NCBI GenBank assembly: GCA_965203985.1
Contig: CBDBDS010000002.1
Coordinates: forward strand, 248,001 to 312,000
DNA: 64,000 nucleotides
Source of the DNA: Bin87 sp965203985
GTDB lineage: Bacteria > Chloroflexota > Dehalococcoidia > Lucifugimonadales > UBA3495
Direction of reading: 5' to 3'
This document shows, piece by piece, positions 7,774-16,393 of the stretch; the first letter of the stretch is position 1, and every line of letters starts with the position of its first letter. The notes under the pieces are model-generated. The model had not been told where the DNA came from, searched no databases, and saw only the letters and a program-made list of their open reading frames with translations. A program made the translations under genes and the position numbers.

Positions 7774-9429
7774 CTACGGAGCCCCGTCGCCGAGCAGTTC
7801 CCCGGCGAGTTCCCGGGCGGCGTCCAAATCGTCAACGAACCGCCCTTCAGGGAGCCGGCGGAACACGTTCAGCGACCGCAGGGTCGCGTCCACGGAACCG
7901 GAAAGGTTGAGCACTATGCACTCAGTCTTTGCGGCCACGGCCGCATCGACCAGCCTTTCGATTATCAGGGCCGCGCTATCGTCCATGTGGACGGTATTGG
8001 AGAAATCGAAGATCACGACCTCGTGCTGCCGAATATCCGCGCCGACCATCCAGGCCAGCTCGTTGGCCGAGGCGAAGGAAAACTCCCCGCGCAGATCTAC
8101 CAGACCCACCCGCGCCTGGAATTGGTCAATGTCCTCATCGCTGGAACTATCCGCGAAAAACCCGCGTTCCAGCAGGGGCACCGAGATCACTTGACCCAGC
8201 TCACGCTGCTCCCTGGTGCGTGCCCGCGCAAAACCCGCCACAATCAGGCCGATCGCGATGGCCGTAATCAGGTCAACGAACACCGTAATGACCAGCGTGA
8301 GCAGCATGACCAGCAGGTACTCCCGCTGGACGTGACGAATCCGGGTGATGAGCCTCCAATCAATGATGTCCCAACCTACTTTGATCAGGATGCCGGACAA
8401 GGCGGCCACCGGTATCGGCTCCGCGATCCATCCCAGACCCAGCACCAGGGCCAGCAGAACCGCCGCGCACGTGACGCCGGAGACCGGAGTGGTTCCCCCG
8501 GCCCGTACGTTCACGGTGGTACCCGACGGCGCGCCGGCGCCGGGCAACGCGCCCAGCACTCCCGCGCACACGTTGGCGATGCCCTGCCCGAACAGCTCTC
8601 GATTGGGTTTGTGGCGGGTGCGCGTTAGAGTGTCGGCCAGCAGGGAAGCCACCAGGCTGTTTACGGAACTGATCAGGGCCAGCGTCAGCGCCGGTTGCAA
8701 GGCCGACAGCAGCAGATCCGGCGCCAGGTTCGGCAGGTAGAGTTCAGGCAAGCCCTGCGGCAGTCTCCCAATTGTGGGCGCGTCCTGCAGCCACAGCGCC
8801 GCTATCGCCGTGCCGACGACCAGGGCCAACAGCGGCCCCGGCACGAACCGTCCCAACCGGCGCGGCCAGAACACGCAGATCGCCAGACACACCGCTCCCA
8901 CAATGACGGCGTGCAAATTCAGACCAACCAACGCCTCCGGCCAGGCGCGGATGATGCCAATCAGACCACCAGGCGCAGGAGCCGCGCCCAGGAAGGGCAG
9001 CGTCTGGATGATTATGATGATGAGGCCGATGCCGGAGGTGAATCCGGCGATCATGGAATACGGCGTGTAGTTGATAAACCGGCCGACCCGTAGCAACCCC
9101 AACGCAATCTGGATTACGCCGGCCAGCATTACGATGGTGAACGCCTCCGACGGAGTCTCCGCGTGCTGCGTGAGCACGATCATCATCGCCACCGTCATGG
9201 CAGCGGTGGAGTACGCGATGCGGGCCGGCGTTCCGCCGAACACGGACGCGCAGAACCCAACGGCGATCGCGCCGTACATGCCGGCTACCGGTCCCAGCCC
9301 CGTGGCCACCCCGTAAGCCAGCGCCATCGGGAGCACCGTCGCCGCGGTGGTCACCCCGCCGAACAGGTCTCCCGATAGGGCTCGCGGGCTGTACGCCAGT
9401 CGAACCGGAATTCGTCTCGTGCGCAACAA
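7774..9429 (-). CDS. SulP-family inorganic anion transporter with STAS domain
   Basis: The 551-residue membrane protein has about 10-12 hydrophobic segments in residues 20-410 and a C-terminal STAS domain (about 435-545, with IFDFSNTVHMDDSAALIIERL). SulP proteins move sulfate, bicarbonate or other anions, coupled to ions. It lies 32 bases after the GMC oxidoreductase stop on the same strand, so it is probably cotranscribed. The longest frame starts with TTG at 9429 and shows no clear ribosome binding site, so the N-terminus is uncertain by a few residues. The first predicted helix (GVTTAATVLPMALAYG) is intact. Confidence 0.88.
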   Translation of the reverse strand: MLRTRRIPVRLAYSPRALSGDLFGGVTTAATVLPMALAYGVATGLGPVAGMYGAIAVGFCASVFGGTPARIAYSTAAMTVAMMIVLTQHAETPSEAFTIVMLAGVIQIALGLLRVGRFINYTPYSMIAGFTSGIGLIIIIIQTLPFLGAAPAPGGLIGIIRAWPEALVGLNLHAVIVGAVCLAICVFWPRRLGRFVPGPLLALVVGTAIAALWLQDAPTIGRLPQGLPELYLPNLAPDLLLSALQPALTLALISSVNSLVASLLADTLTRTRHKPNRELFGQGIANVCAGVLGALPGAGAPSGTTVNVRAGGTTPVSGVTCAAVLLALVLGLGWIAEPIPVAALSGILIKVGWDIIDWRLITRIRHVQREYLLVMLLTLVITVFVDLITAIAIGLIVAGFARARTREQRELGQVISVPLLERGFFADSSSDEDIDQFQARVGLVDLRGEFSFASANELAWMVGADIRQHEVVIFDFSNTVHMDDSAALIIERLVDAAVAAKTECIVLNLSGSVDATLRSLNVFRRLPEGRFVDDLDAARELAGELLGDGAP

Positions 9430-9461
9430 CGGACGCCGTCGGCTGATTTAGGTCGAAACCT

Positions 9462-11003
9462 CTACCGACCGGACCTTATCCACTCGGCGACCCGCTCGCC
9501 GATCATAATGGTCGTGCAGTTGGTGTTGGCTCGTATGACGTCGGGCATCACCGAAGCGTCGGCAACCCGCAGGGACTCGATCCCGTGGACGCGGCAGTGC
9601 TGGTCGACAACTGACATCGGATCAGCGTCGGGTCCCATCTTGCAGGTGCCGGACAGGTGCTGGCCGATGCAAACTTCGCGCAACATCCAGTTGTCCAGCG
9701 CGTTATCGGACACCAGGTCGGCCTCCGTGGGCGAGATCAGCCCGTCGTAGATGCCCGCGAACTGCTCATGATCCATGAGACGCAGTACGATGCGGACGGC
9801 CTCCCGCATGCGCTCCCGGTCCCAGTCCGCCTCGAGATAGCGGCAGTCGATGTGGGGCTGCACGTCGGGATCGGTGGATTGCAGGGTCAGCTCGCCGGCG
9901 CTCTCGGCCAGTTCCATCATGCAGGTTACGCGGATGCCCTCATTGTCGTAGGGATCCCCGCCCAGCGGCGTAGAGAACGACGAAGGGAAAATCTGCATGT
10001 CGTTGCGCGCATCGGAACCACTGGCCGTGTAACGCAGCACCGTTTGGATGCGCGGCGCATCCGGATCCAGCGGAAAATCGTCCTTGACTTTGACCCGCAC
10101 CGGCACCAGGGGATGATCGCGGAGGTTCTTGCCCACCCCCGGCAAATCCTTGACCACCGGTATGCCCAGGCTGCGCAGTTCTTCTGCCGGCCCGACGCCG
10201 GACAGCATCAATAGCTGGGGCGACGCGATGGCCCCGGCGCACAGGACGATCTGCTCGCCCTCGATCTGGAATGTCTCGCCACCGCTTTCAACCTGAACGC
10301 CAACGGCCCGTTGCCCTACAAAGAGGATACGGTGCACGCGGACGTTGGCGCGGATGGTCAGATTGAGGCGATGGCGGTTAGGGTTCACGTAGGTCAGCGC
10401 GGTACTCATCCGCACCCCGTTGGGGTTGTTCATCGGGAACGGACCAACGCCCGTGGAGTCGGGGTGGTTGTGGTCGTAAACCTCGGCGTATCCGACGTCA
10501 GTGCAGGCTTGCACAAACGCTTCCTGAAGGGGCAGCCAGTTCTCCCGGCGATGACGTCGTACCGGTATGGGTCCGTCGAAGCCGTGGAAGTCGTCGGTGA
10601 TATCTGTATCGGTTTCCTGCCTGCGGAAATAGGGGAGCACGTTGATGTAGCTCCACTCGTCGTTGCCCCAGGAAGCCCAGCGGTCGTAGTCCTCGGGCAC
10701 CCCGCGCAGGAACACCTGCCCGTTGATGGCGCTGGTGCCGCCAACCACACGCCCCCGCGGGACGTTCACCGGCTCGGTTTGCAGAGGCGTCCCCGTGCCG
10801 ACAAAGGACCAGTTGTGCGGCGCGCCCATTTCAGAAGCCCGGGGCGCGTACCCAAACTTCAGGTCGTCCGGCGTCTGCTCCAGGTCGGGATAATCCGGCC
10901 CCGCCTCCAGCAGCAGCACGGAGCGGGAGGGGTCCTCGGACAGGCGGGTTGCCATGGTGCCGCCGGCAGAACCAGCCCCAATCACGATGACGTCGTATTT
11001 CAT
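9462..11003 (-). CDS. GMC-family FAD-dependent oxidoreductase, copy 1
   Basis: The 513-residue protein opens with the FAD Rossmann motif VIGAGSAGG and LLLEAGPDY, then the GMC signature GGTSAINGQVFLRGVPEDYD. It ends with the active-site region GQHLSGTCKMG and the final ADASVMPDVIRANTNCTTIMIGER. Family members oxidise alcohols, choline, sugars or aromatic alcohols. It is paralogous to the GMC at 16394-17953. AAGGAG lies 7 bases before the ATG. It lies downstream of an isochorismatase-like gene and upstream of the SulP gene on the same strand. No secretion signal is seen. Confidence 0.92.
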   Translation of the reverse strand: MKYDVIVIGAGSAGGTMATRLSEDPSRSVLLLEAGPDYPDLEQTPDDLKFGYAPRASEMGAPHNWSFVGTGTPLQTEPVNVPRGRVVGGTSAINGQVFLRGVPEDYDRWASWGNDEWSYINVLPYFRRQETDTDITDDFHGFDGPIPVRRHRRENWLPLQEAFVQACTDVGYAEVYDHNHPDSTGVGPFPMNNPNGVRMSTALTYVNPNRHRLNLTIRANVRVHRILFVGQRAVGVQVESGGETFQIEGEQIVLCAGAIASPQLLMLSGVGPAEELRSLGIPVVKDLPGVGKNLRDHPLVPVRVKVKDDFPLDPDAPRIQTVLRYTASGSDARNDMQIFPSSFSTPLGGDPYDNEGIRVTCMMELAESAGELTLQSTDPDVQPHIDCRYLEADWDRERMREAVRIVLRLMDHEQFAGIYDGLISPTEADLVSDNALDNWMLREVCIGQHLSGTCKMGPDADPMSVVDQHCRVHGIESLRVADASVMPDVIRANTNCTTIMIGERVAEWIRSGR

Positions 11004-11026
11004 TCTGACACTCCTTCCCAGATTAT

Positions 11027-11055
11027 CGTCATTCCGGCGAACGCCGGAATCCAGG
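11027..11055. repeat. CATTCCGGCG-type intergenic hairpin repeat, copy 1
   Basis: CGTCATTCCGGCG with its near-complement CGCCGGAATCCAGG forms a 9-bp stem with a 2-base loop. It lies between the isochorismatase-like gene and GMC copy 1. Related copies lie at 13287-13315, 30099-30167 and, inverted, 53483-53512. It is a short dispersed intergenic repeat of the REP type, with unknown role. Confidence 0.7.
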
Positions 11056-11075
11056 GCCGCACGTGGTCAAGCAAG

Positions 11076-11600
11076 CTAGACGGCAGCCAGAAACTCGTCG
11101 GTGGTCATCACCGTGCCCTGACGCGGGTAGACCTTCTCGGTGAGCACGCGATGCACCTCCGGATCTCCGTCGGAACAGGCGTCGGAAAGTACGATGAAGC
11201 TGTAGTTTATGTCCACTGCCCAGCGCACTGAGGACAGGACGCATCCGCTGGTCGCCACGCCCATGATCACCAGGTTGTCGCGACCCATCTCGCGCAGGGT
11301 CACGTCCAGCGCGGTCGTGGAGAACGGGCCCGGGCGGACCTTGGTGATCACCAGTTCGCCCTCGGCGGGAGCGACACCGTCGTGCAATTCCACATCCGGT
11401 GCGTATTCCGCAAACGGTCCGCCGCGATGCACGACGTAAATGACGGGGATGCCGGCCGCGCGGGCGCCCGCCAGAGCTTTCGCCGCATTTTCCACCACAG
11501 CCACGGGCTCGGTGGCGACGTTCGAGATGATGCGCTGCTGGAAGTCCATGATCAAAACGGCCGTGCGGTCAGCGTCGATCCTGGTTGCTTGTTGTGCCAT
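11076..11600 (-). CDS. Isochorismatase-like cysteine hydrolase
   Basis: The 174-residue protein has the cysteine-hydrolase catalytic triad: Asp19 (LIMDFQ), Lys87 (ITKVRPGPF) and Cys120 (GVATSGCVLSSVRWA, the family motif with a cis-peptide before the Cys). The family hydrolyses amides or vinyl ethers such as nicotinamide, N-carbamoyl compounds or isochorismate; specificity is not evident here. GGAGG stands 6 bases before the ATG at 11600. It is the first gene of a probable run with the GMC and SulP genes, with a repeat in the spacer. Confidence 0.88.
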   Translation of the reverse strand: MAQQATRIDADRTAVLIMDFQQRIISNVATEPVAVVENAAKALAGARAAGIPVIYVVHRGGPFAEYAPDVELHDGVAPAEGELVITKVRPGPFSTTALDVTLREMGRDNLVIMGVATSGCVLSSVRWAVDINYSFIVLSDACSDGDPEVHRVLTEKVYPRQGTVMTTDEFLAAV

Positions 11601-11793
11601 GGGGAACCTCCGCCTGTGGCGTTATCGGTGGGACCTTACCGGCGGCATTATATCGCAGAGCAGTTAACGAAGGGCCGGCTGGGGGTTGTACAACTGCTGA
11701 CACCGTTGTGCGGCGCCGAATGTGCCGCCCCCTTATACTCATTCCATCGGCCAGAGAAGCGCGGGGCAGTTCGGATAACGCGGAAATGCCGGC

Positions 11794-12210
11794 ATGAACA
11801 ATCTTTTCTTACTCGCCGCCGCCATCTACGTTACTGCGAGTCTAACCGCAGCAGTCGGAGCGCTGACCGTCACGGTTTGGGCATATAATGTGGATGACCG
11901 GATGCTTTCCGACCTGGTTACGGCGGCAATCATCAACACGGCTGCGGCCGTAGCGGCAATGGGGTTTTTCGGAGGGTTCGATATGATTTTCACGATCTGG
12001 CAATTCCTCCGCAATCAGGAAGCGGAAAAGGCGCGCGACCAGGAGAGGGAAGAGGAGCGGAAAACGCGGCAAGCGGAACGTGAGGAAATCATGTCTATGC
12101 TGCGTGCGGAGCAAGAGCGCAGCGCCGAACTGACTGCTCGTGTCATGGAGTTGAGCGAAATCGCTATCAACCGCGCCAACGGGCGCGAAGGAAACAACAG
12201 GGGCGAATGA
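11794..12210 (+). CDS. Small membrane protein with C-terminal charged coiled coil
   Basis: This 138-residue hypothetical protein has two hydrophobic segments (about 5-30 and 40-70) followed by a highly charged coiled-coil stretch (about 74-125, rich in Glu, Arg, Lys and Gln). The layout recalls small membrane-anchored coiled-coil proteins; no family is recognised. It lies convergent to the NHL gene of cassette 1, and its stop codon lies inside a GGGGCGAAT hairpin. A protein of similar layout at 40495-40917 lies next to cassette 3. Coding is supported by an amphipathic, ordered sequence. Confidence 0.55.
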   Translation: MNNLFLLAAAIYVTASLTAAVGALTVTVWAYNVDDRMLSDLVTAAIINTAAAVAAMGFFGGFDMIFTIWQFLRNQEAEKARDQEREEERKTRQAEREEIMSMLRAEQERSAELTARVMELSEIAINRANGREGNNRGE

Positions 12211-12223
12211 ACATTCGCCCCTG
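12198..12223. repeat. GGGGCGAAT-type hairpin, copy 1 (possible terminator)
   Basis: CAGGGGCGAATG, AA, CATTCGCCCCTG: a perfect 12-bp stem with a 2-base loop between convergent genes. On the minus strand it is followed by TTGTTTCC, so it may end transcription of the NHL gene. The same core recurs at 19386-19413 and 47550-47575, with diverged versions at 28844-28872 and 39599-39628. Confidence 0.75.
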
Positions 12224-12249
12224 CCGATTCGCGATATGGTGTCAGTCGA

Positions 12250-13248
12250 CTACAAGTTCAGCGGGTGCTCCTCGTAGTCCTTGACCTTGTCGTAAACCTG
12301 GACACGATGCCGGTTGGCTTCCAGCACGAAGATGCGGTCATTCTCGTCCACTCGCACTGATACCGGCCGGCGGAACCGCCACTCGGGCTCCAGGTCGACG
12401 CGACGCCGGGCCTTGATGATGTCGGGGTTGGCGTCAATGTAGGTCTGAGTCCACGGGGAAGGCTGCTGCGCATCGCCGACCAGTGTGGCAATAAATCGGC
12501 CGTCGGGTGCGTACACCTGGAGGCGGTGGTTGCCCCAGTCGGTGACGTACACGTCGCCCTCGGAGTCGACCGCGACGCCAGTCGGGCCGTGCAAGTCGCC
12601 CACTCCGGATGTCGGCGACGCCTCGAACGACAGCAGGAAGTTGCCGTCGGCGTCGAACTTCTGCACCCGGTTGTTCTTCCAGTCGGCGACGTAGACGCTG
12701 CCGGCGTCGTCCAGGCAGATGCCCCAGGGCAGATTGAACTCGCCCTCGCCATCCCCCTGATGGCCGAACTTGCCCAGGAACTTGCCGTCCGAAGTGAACC
12801 TCTGGACGCGGTTGTTCATGCTGTCGACGATCAGAACGTTGCCGTCGCCATCGAATGCGATGCCGCACGGCCCGTTCAACTGCCCCTTGTCGTCCCCGCT
12901 TTCGCCCCAGCAGGACAAGAACGTCCCCTCGGGATCGAATACCGACACGCGATTGAGGAAGTCGTCGGACGCATAAACGTTACCATCGCCATCCAGGGCG
13001 ATGGAGCGGGGCCAGACGAACTGTCCGTCTCCCCGTCCGAAAGCGCCAAACTGCCCGAGGAACTGGTGATCCAAAGTCACGCGGCTGACGCGTTGGCCCA
13101 ACTCCTCGGCGCCCCGGCTCAGCACGTACATCGTGTCGCCCGCCAGGGCAAAGTCCTGCGGCGACCAGAACCCCTGCCCCGACATGCCGTACATGCCGAT
13201 GCAGTAGCTGTAGTCGAAAACCCGCCCGGCGGCCACTGTGGTAAGCAT
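12250..13248 (-). CDS. NHL-repeat beta-propeller protein, cassette 1
   Basis: The 332-residue protein has about six NHL blades. Examples are GPCGIAFDGDGNVLIVDSMNNRVQRF, cited here by its ends (GPCGIAF...NRVQRF), and the repeated xPxG-VADW-NNRVQ pattern. NHL propellers are scaffolds for ligand or protein binding, and a few are lyases. An N-terminal segment (GRVFDYSYCIG) and a C-terminal blade (FVLEANRHRVQVYDK) are shared with the two other cassette NHL proteins. No signal peptide is present. GGAGG lies 6 bases before the ATG. It is the last gene of the DUF1800-DUF1501-NHL run. Confidence 0.88.
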   Translation of the reverse strand: MLTTVAAGRVFDYSYCIGMYGMSGQGFWSPQDFALAGDTMYVLSRGAEELGQRVSRVTLDHQFLGQFGAFGRGDGQFVWPRSIALDGDGNVYASDDFLNRVSVFDPEGTFLSCWGESGDDKGQLNGPCGIAFDGDGNVLIVDSMNNRVQRFTSDGKFLGKFGHQGDGEGEFNLPWGICLDDAGSVYVADWKNNRVQKFDADGNFLLSFEASPTSGVGDLHGPTGVAVDSEGDVYVTDWGNHRLQVYAPDGRFIATLVGDAQQPSPWTQTYIDANPDIIKARRRVDLEPEWRFRRPVSVRVDENDRIFVLEANRHRVQVYDKVKDYEEHPLNL

Positions 13249-13286
13249 GATAGACCTCCTTCGTCCAACCGACTTCTTCCCTTAAC

Positions 13287-13315
13287 CGTCGTTCCGGCGA
13301 AAGCCGGAACCCAGG
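13287..13315. repeat. CATTCCGGCG-type intergenic hairpin repeat, copy 2
   Basis: CGTCGTTCCGGCG followed by AAGCCGGAACCCAGG forms a stem of about 8 bp. It lies in the 73-base spacer between DUF1501 and NHL genes of cassette 1, so it would be present in the cassette transcript. Confidence 0.65.
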
Positions 13316-13321
13316 TCCGCC

Positions 13322-14449
13322 CTACACGAAGTCCAACTGCTCGAAGTTGCCGCCCACGATGGGCACCGAATCCAGTCCCAGCCACTTCTCGATGACGGTG
13401 GCGTAGAGCCCGCGGAAGTCGTAGTTGGGCTCAAGGTCGCCCTGGGTCAGATCCTCCGGCCGCAGGGACGGATAAGCGCTGTAATGGCCGCCCTTCACCT
13501 GGTTGCCAATCACGAAGGCCGCGCCGCCCGCGCCGTGGTCTGTCCCGGTCCCGTTGTCTTTGACGCGACGGCCGAACTCGGTGAACAGCACCATGATGAG
13601 GTTGTCACCGGCGTCGTGCTCGGCCAGGTCGTCGAAGAAGTCGCCGATGGCGGCGGACATGTCGGTCCACAGCTTCGTGTGCATCGGCGGCTGGTTGAAG
13701 TGGGAGTCGAAGCTGCCGTGCTGCGTGTAGAACAACTGGGTGCCAAGATCGGCTAGGTAGACCTGGGCAATGTCCCGCAGGTATTTGGCGATGGGGGTAT
13801 CCGCATATTCGACGGTGGACGAGTACTGCTCCGGCGCGGACCGGATGATGTCGGCTCCCTTGAGGGCGTCACGTCCGGTCTGCCCCAGGTAGTCCATCAC
13901 GGGGCCGGTCCCGACGGTGGGAGAGTACATCCGGGCGAACCGGTCCAGAAGCTGATCGCGCTCGGCTTCCACCGGCACGCTGGACAGCACACCGTAGGAC
14001 TCCAGGCTCGACACCGACGTTATCGGCGTTCCACGCAGCGCCAACGCCCGGGGCAGGCCCTGCCCGAAGTTGACCCCCTTGAGGACGTTTTCGCCGCGCG
14101 GGTCCAGGTCGCGGATGACGCGACCCGCCCAGCCTTCGGTTCCGACAATATCCGGCTCGCAGGTGTGCCAGATGTCCATGGAGCGGAAATGGGACCGCGG
14201 GGAATTCTCGTAACCGATACCGTGGATGATGGCCACTTTGCCCTCATCCCACAGCGTCTTGATGCGTCCCATCTGCGGGTTGAACCCCAGCTCATCATTG
14301 ATGGGAATGACCTTGTCCGCCGCAATGCCAACCTTGGGGCGGGCGTCGTGGTAGTGCCCGTTGGTAAAGGGGATGACCGTGTTCAGATAGTCATTGGCTC
14401 CGGTCATCTGCAGAACCACCACCACCGGATCTTTCGTCGTAGTCGTCAT
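13322..14449 (-). CDS. DUF1501 protein (alkaline phosphatase/sulfatase-superfamily fold), cassette 1
   Basis: The 375-residue protein shows DUF1501 landmarks: VVVLQMTGANDYLNT, HGIGYENSPRSHFRSMDIWHT, FYTQHGSFDSHFNQ and LFTEFGRRVKDNGTGTDHGAGG. The family belongs to the alkaline-phosphatase-like superfamily and usually carries a Tat export signal. Here the protein starts directly at the first core strand, so it looks cytoplasmic. Function is unknown in the family. It lies 69 bases after the DUF1800 gene and 73 before the NHL gene, all on one strand, forming cassette 1. GGAGG stands 6 bases before the ATG. Confidence 0.9.
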   Translation of the reverse strand: MTTTTKDPVVVVLQMTGANDYLNTVIPFTNGHYHDARPKVGIAADKVIPINDELGFNPQMGRIKTLWDEGKVAIIHGIGYENSPRSHFRSMDIWHTCEPDIVGTEGWAGRVIRDLDPRGENVLKGVNFGQGLPRALALRGTPITSVSSLESYGVLSSVPVEAERDQLLDRFARMYSPTVGTGPVMDYLGQTGRDALKGADIIRSAPEQYSSTVEYADTPIAKYLRDIAQVYLADLGTQLFYTQHGSFDSHFNQPPMHTKLWTDMSAAIGDFFDDLAEHDAGDNLIMVLFTEFGRRVKDNGTGTDHGAGGAAFVIGNQVKGGHYSAYPSLRPEDLTQGDLEPNYDFRGLYATVIEKWLGLDSVPIVGGNFEQLDFV

Positions 14450-14518
14450 GTCTTTCCTCCGTGTGTCGCGGGGCGGCAGGTCAGTCGCCCGCCCCGGCCA
14501 ATTGCCGATGGTAGTGGT

Positions 14519-15922
14519 CTATGCGAACTGAAAATCACGCGACGCGGCGATGAGGGCCAGCATCACGCCGATCCGTTTTTCCGATGCGGCGCAGTCCTCG
14601 GCGGTATCCCAGCGCAGTCCGCCATCGCTGCGGGCCTGTTCCAGCAATTCTTCCCGTGTCCCCTCGCTGACTTCCAGCGGACCCACGAGTTCGAGACAGG
14701 CTTCGACGAGCTCGCCGGGTTCCAAATTCCCGCGCTCCCGAAGGGTGTCCACCATGGAGCGGACGCCAGGGAGCGATACGTCGCCCAGCAGGCCAGCGGC
14801 GAAGTTCACGCGACGCACCAGCGCTCCTCCGTCGATCCACTCGCTGCCGGTGTGCCAGCTCTCGACGCTGGGCGGGTTCAGCAACTCCTGGCCCTGGTAG
14901 GCGCACTCGAACGCCAGGGAGTTGAACCCGGGGCGCGGCTGCCTGAAGTTGCCCGCCATTCGCGCCGTGCTGATCACCAGCTCGGCCGGGCTCTTCACCC
15001 GGCTGAAGCGGGCCTGCTTGAAGAACTCGGAGTTGAACAGCACGCGGAGCATGAAGCGAATATCGCCGTCGGACTCGTTGTAGGCCGCCACCAACTGGTC
15101 GATGGCGTCAGGGTCGTTGGGCGGTGTGATGTTCCAGCTGGGAACCTGGGGTTCGTCCGCCACGAAGAAATTGTAGAGGTGCCGGGACAGGAAGCGGGCC
15201 GTGGCCGGCTGATCGACAACGAGGTTGATAATGTCCTGCCCGTTGAAATTCCCCCGGTGCCCCAAGAAAGTTTTCTCCCCGTCGTCGTGGTCCTCCGCAC
15301 GGTACTCGAAGTTCCAGTAGAAGCGACCCAACGGGTTGCGGGGGATCTTGGGGCCGATGGTCCAGCCCGTAAAGGCTCGGCTGGCCTCCTTGATGTCGTC
15401 CTCGGAGTAGTTGCCGACGCCCATGGAGAACAGCTCGAGCAACTCCCGACCCCAGTTCTCGTTGATCGCCCCCCGGTGGTTGCCGTTGTTGTCCAGCCAG
15501 AAAATCATTGCGGGGTTCTGGGCCAGTTCAATCAGGATGTCGCGGAACTTGCCCAACCCGACACGGCGGAACATGGCGATCTGCTGGGTCAACTCGGGCG
15601 GGTTGTCCACCTTGGAATTGCCGGTTGCAAAGAGCTGGTGCCAGAACAGCGCCATCTTCTCTTCCAGCGGCCGCTCGGTGTTGATCATGCGGTACACCCA
15701 GTCCGCCTGGTTCAGCGGCGGACCCAGGGCTCCCTCGTAGCCAGGCATGAACCGGTAGAGCAACTCCTCGTCCACAGGCTCGAACTGCTCGGGGTTCAGC
15801 AGGTCTTCCACCGTGGATTCATACCCTCGCCCAGCTTTTTCCGCCAATTCATCGTGGGTGCCACCAAACCCGGCTCGCCGCATCAGGTGGCCCATCAAAG
15901 CGATTTCTTCGCGATTCGTCAT
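14519..15922 (-). CDS. DUF1800 protein, cassette 1
   Basis: The 467-residue protein has the DUF1800 signatures LMRRAGFGGTHDEL near the start, KMALFWHQLFAT, NENWGRELLELFSMGVGNY, RAFTGWTI and NPPSVESWHTGSEWIDGG. The fold is mostly helical and the biochemical role is not established; the family is regularly found next to DUF1501. No signal peptide is present. The ATG at 15922 has GGGAGG 7 bases upstream; a longer frame to 15937 lacks one. It is the first gene of the three-gene cassette repeated at 27.7-31.6 and 41.2-45.1 kb. Confidence 0.9.
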   Translation of the reverse strand: MTNREEIALMGHLMRRAGFGGTHDELAEKAGRGYESTVEDLLNPEQFEPVDEELLYRFMPGYEGALGPPLNQADWVYRMINTERPLEEKMALFWHQLFATGNSKVDNPPELTQQIAMFRRVGLGKFRDILIELAQNPAMIFWLDNNGNHRGAINENWGRELLELFSMGVGNYSEDDIKEASRAFTGWTIGPKIPRNPLGRFYWNFEYRAEDHDDGEKTFLGHRGNFNGQDIINLVVDQPATARFLSRHLYNFFVADEPQVPSWNITPPNDPDAIDQLVAAYNESDGDIRFMLRVLFNSEFFKQARFSRVKSPAELVISTARMAGNFRQPRPGFNSLAFECAYQGQELLNPPSVESWHTGSEWIDGGALVRRVNFAAGLLGDVSLPGVRSMVDTLRERGNLEPGELVEACLELVGPLEVSEGTREELLEQARSDGGLRWDTAEDCAASEKRIGVMLALIAASRDFQFA

Positions 15923-16087
15923 GCTTGTCCCTCCCAAAAAGGACGGTTCAATCGCTCACGAAAGAACTAAACGATCCGGTTAACTATATTCGTAATACTA
16001 CGTATCGCCCAGTTTGATGTCAAGGAAAATGCTTCGACCGAGCCCAGCGGCGACGGTTGGCGCAAGGACACGCTGATGGGTGGTCCG

Positions 16088-16303
16088 TCATTCACTCGGC
16101 AACGGCCGCTTCCAGTAGTAATAGACGAAGCAGTCGGTGGGATTTTGGGGGATGAACAGCGGCATCGCAGACACCAGTTCCCAGCCCGCGGCGCCGCGTT
16201 CGTTGAGGAACGCCTCGTCAACCGCGTCCACGTTCATCGGCCCGTTTCCATAGAACCCTCCCGACCTGATGGGCATCTTGTCAACCCAGTATTCCCACTT
16301 CAT
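16088..16303 (-). CDS. Small DUF4177-like protein
   Basis: The 71-residue product begins MKWEYWVDKM and contains LNERGAAGWELVSAMP followed by FVYYYWKRPLP. This matches the pattern of DUF4177-type small proteins (a WEY start, then an LNxxGxxGWELVxx helix and a closing YYWKR strand). The role is unknown. The chosen ATG at 16303 has AAGGAG 11 bases upstream; a longer frame to 16384 has a composition less like protein. It lies between GMC copy 2 and cassette 1 on the same strand. Confidence 0.72.
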   Translation of the reverse strand: MKWEYWVDKMPIRSGGFYGNGPMNVDAVDEAFLNERGAAGWELVSAMPLFIPQNPTDCFVYYYWKRPLPSE

Positions 16304-16393
16304 GGCTTCGGCGTCTCCTTGACTGAGGTGAAACGAGACGCCCGCCGCGTCAGGCCACGGGCGGGCGTCCGGCCAGCGCGTCACGATCTGCGG

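Noticed and set aside
6871..8628. A 585-codon plus-strand frame across the LLM and SulP genes
   Set aside because: It is antisense to two genes with clear family motifs and has the composition of a GC-rich shadow frame.
14165..15970. A 601-codon plus-strand frame across DUF1501/DUF1800 of cassette 1
   Set aside because: Antisense shadow; similar shadows appear opposite cassettes 2 and 3 because the genes are paralogous, which could falsely look like conservation.
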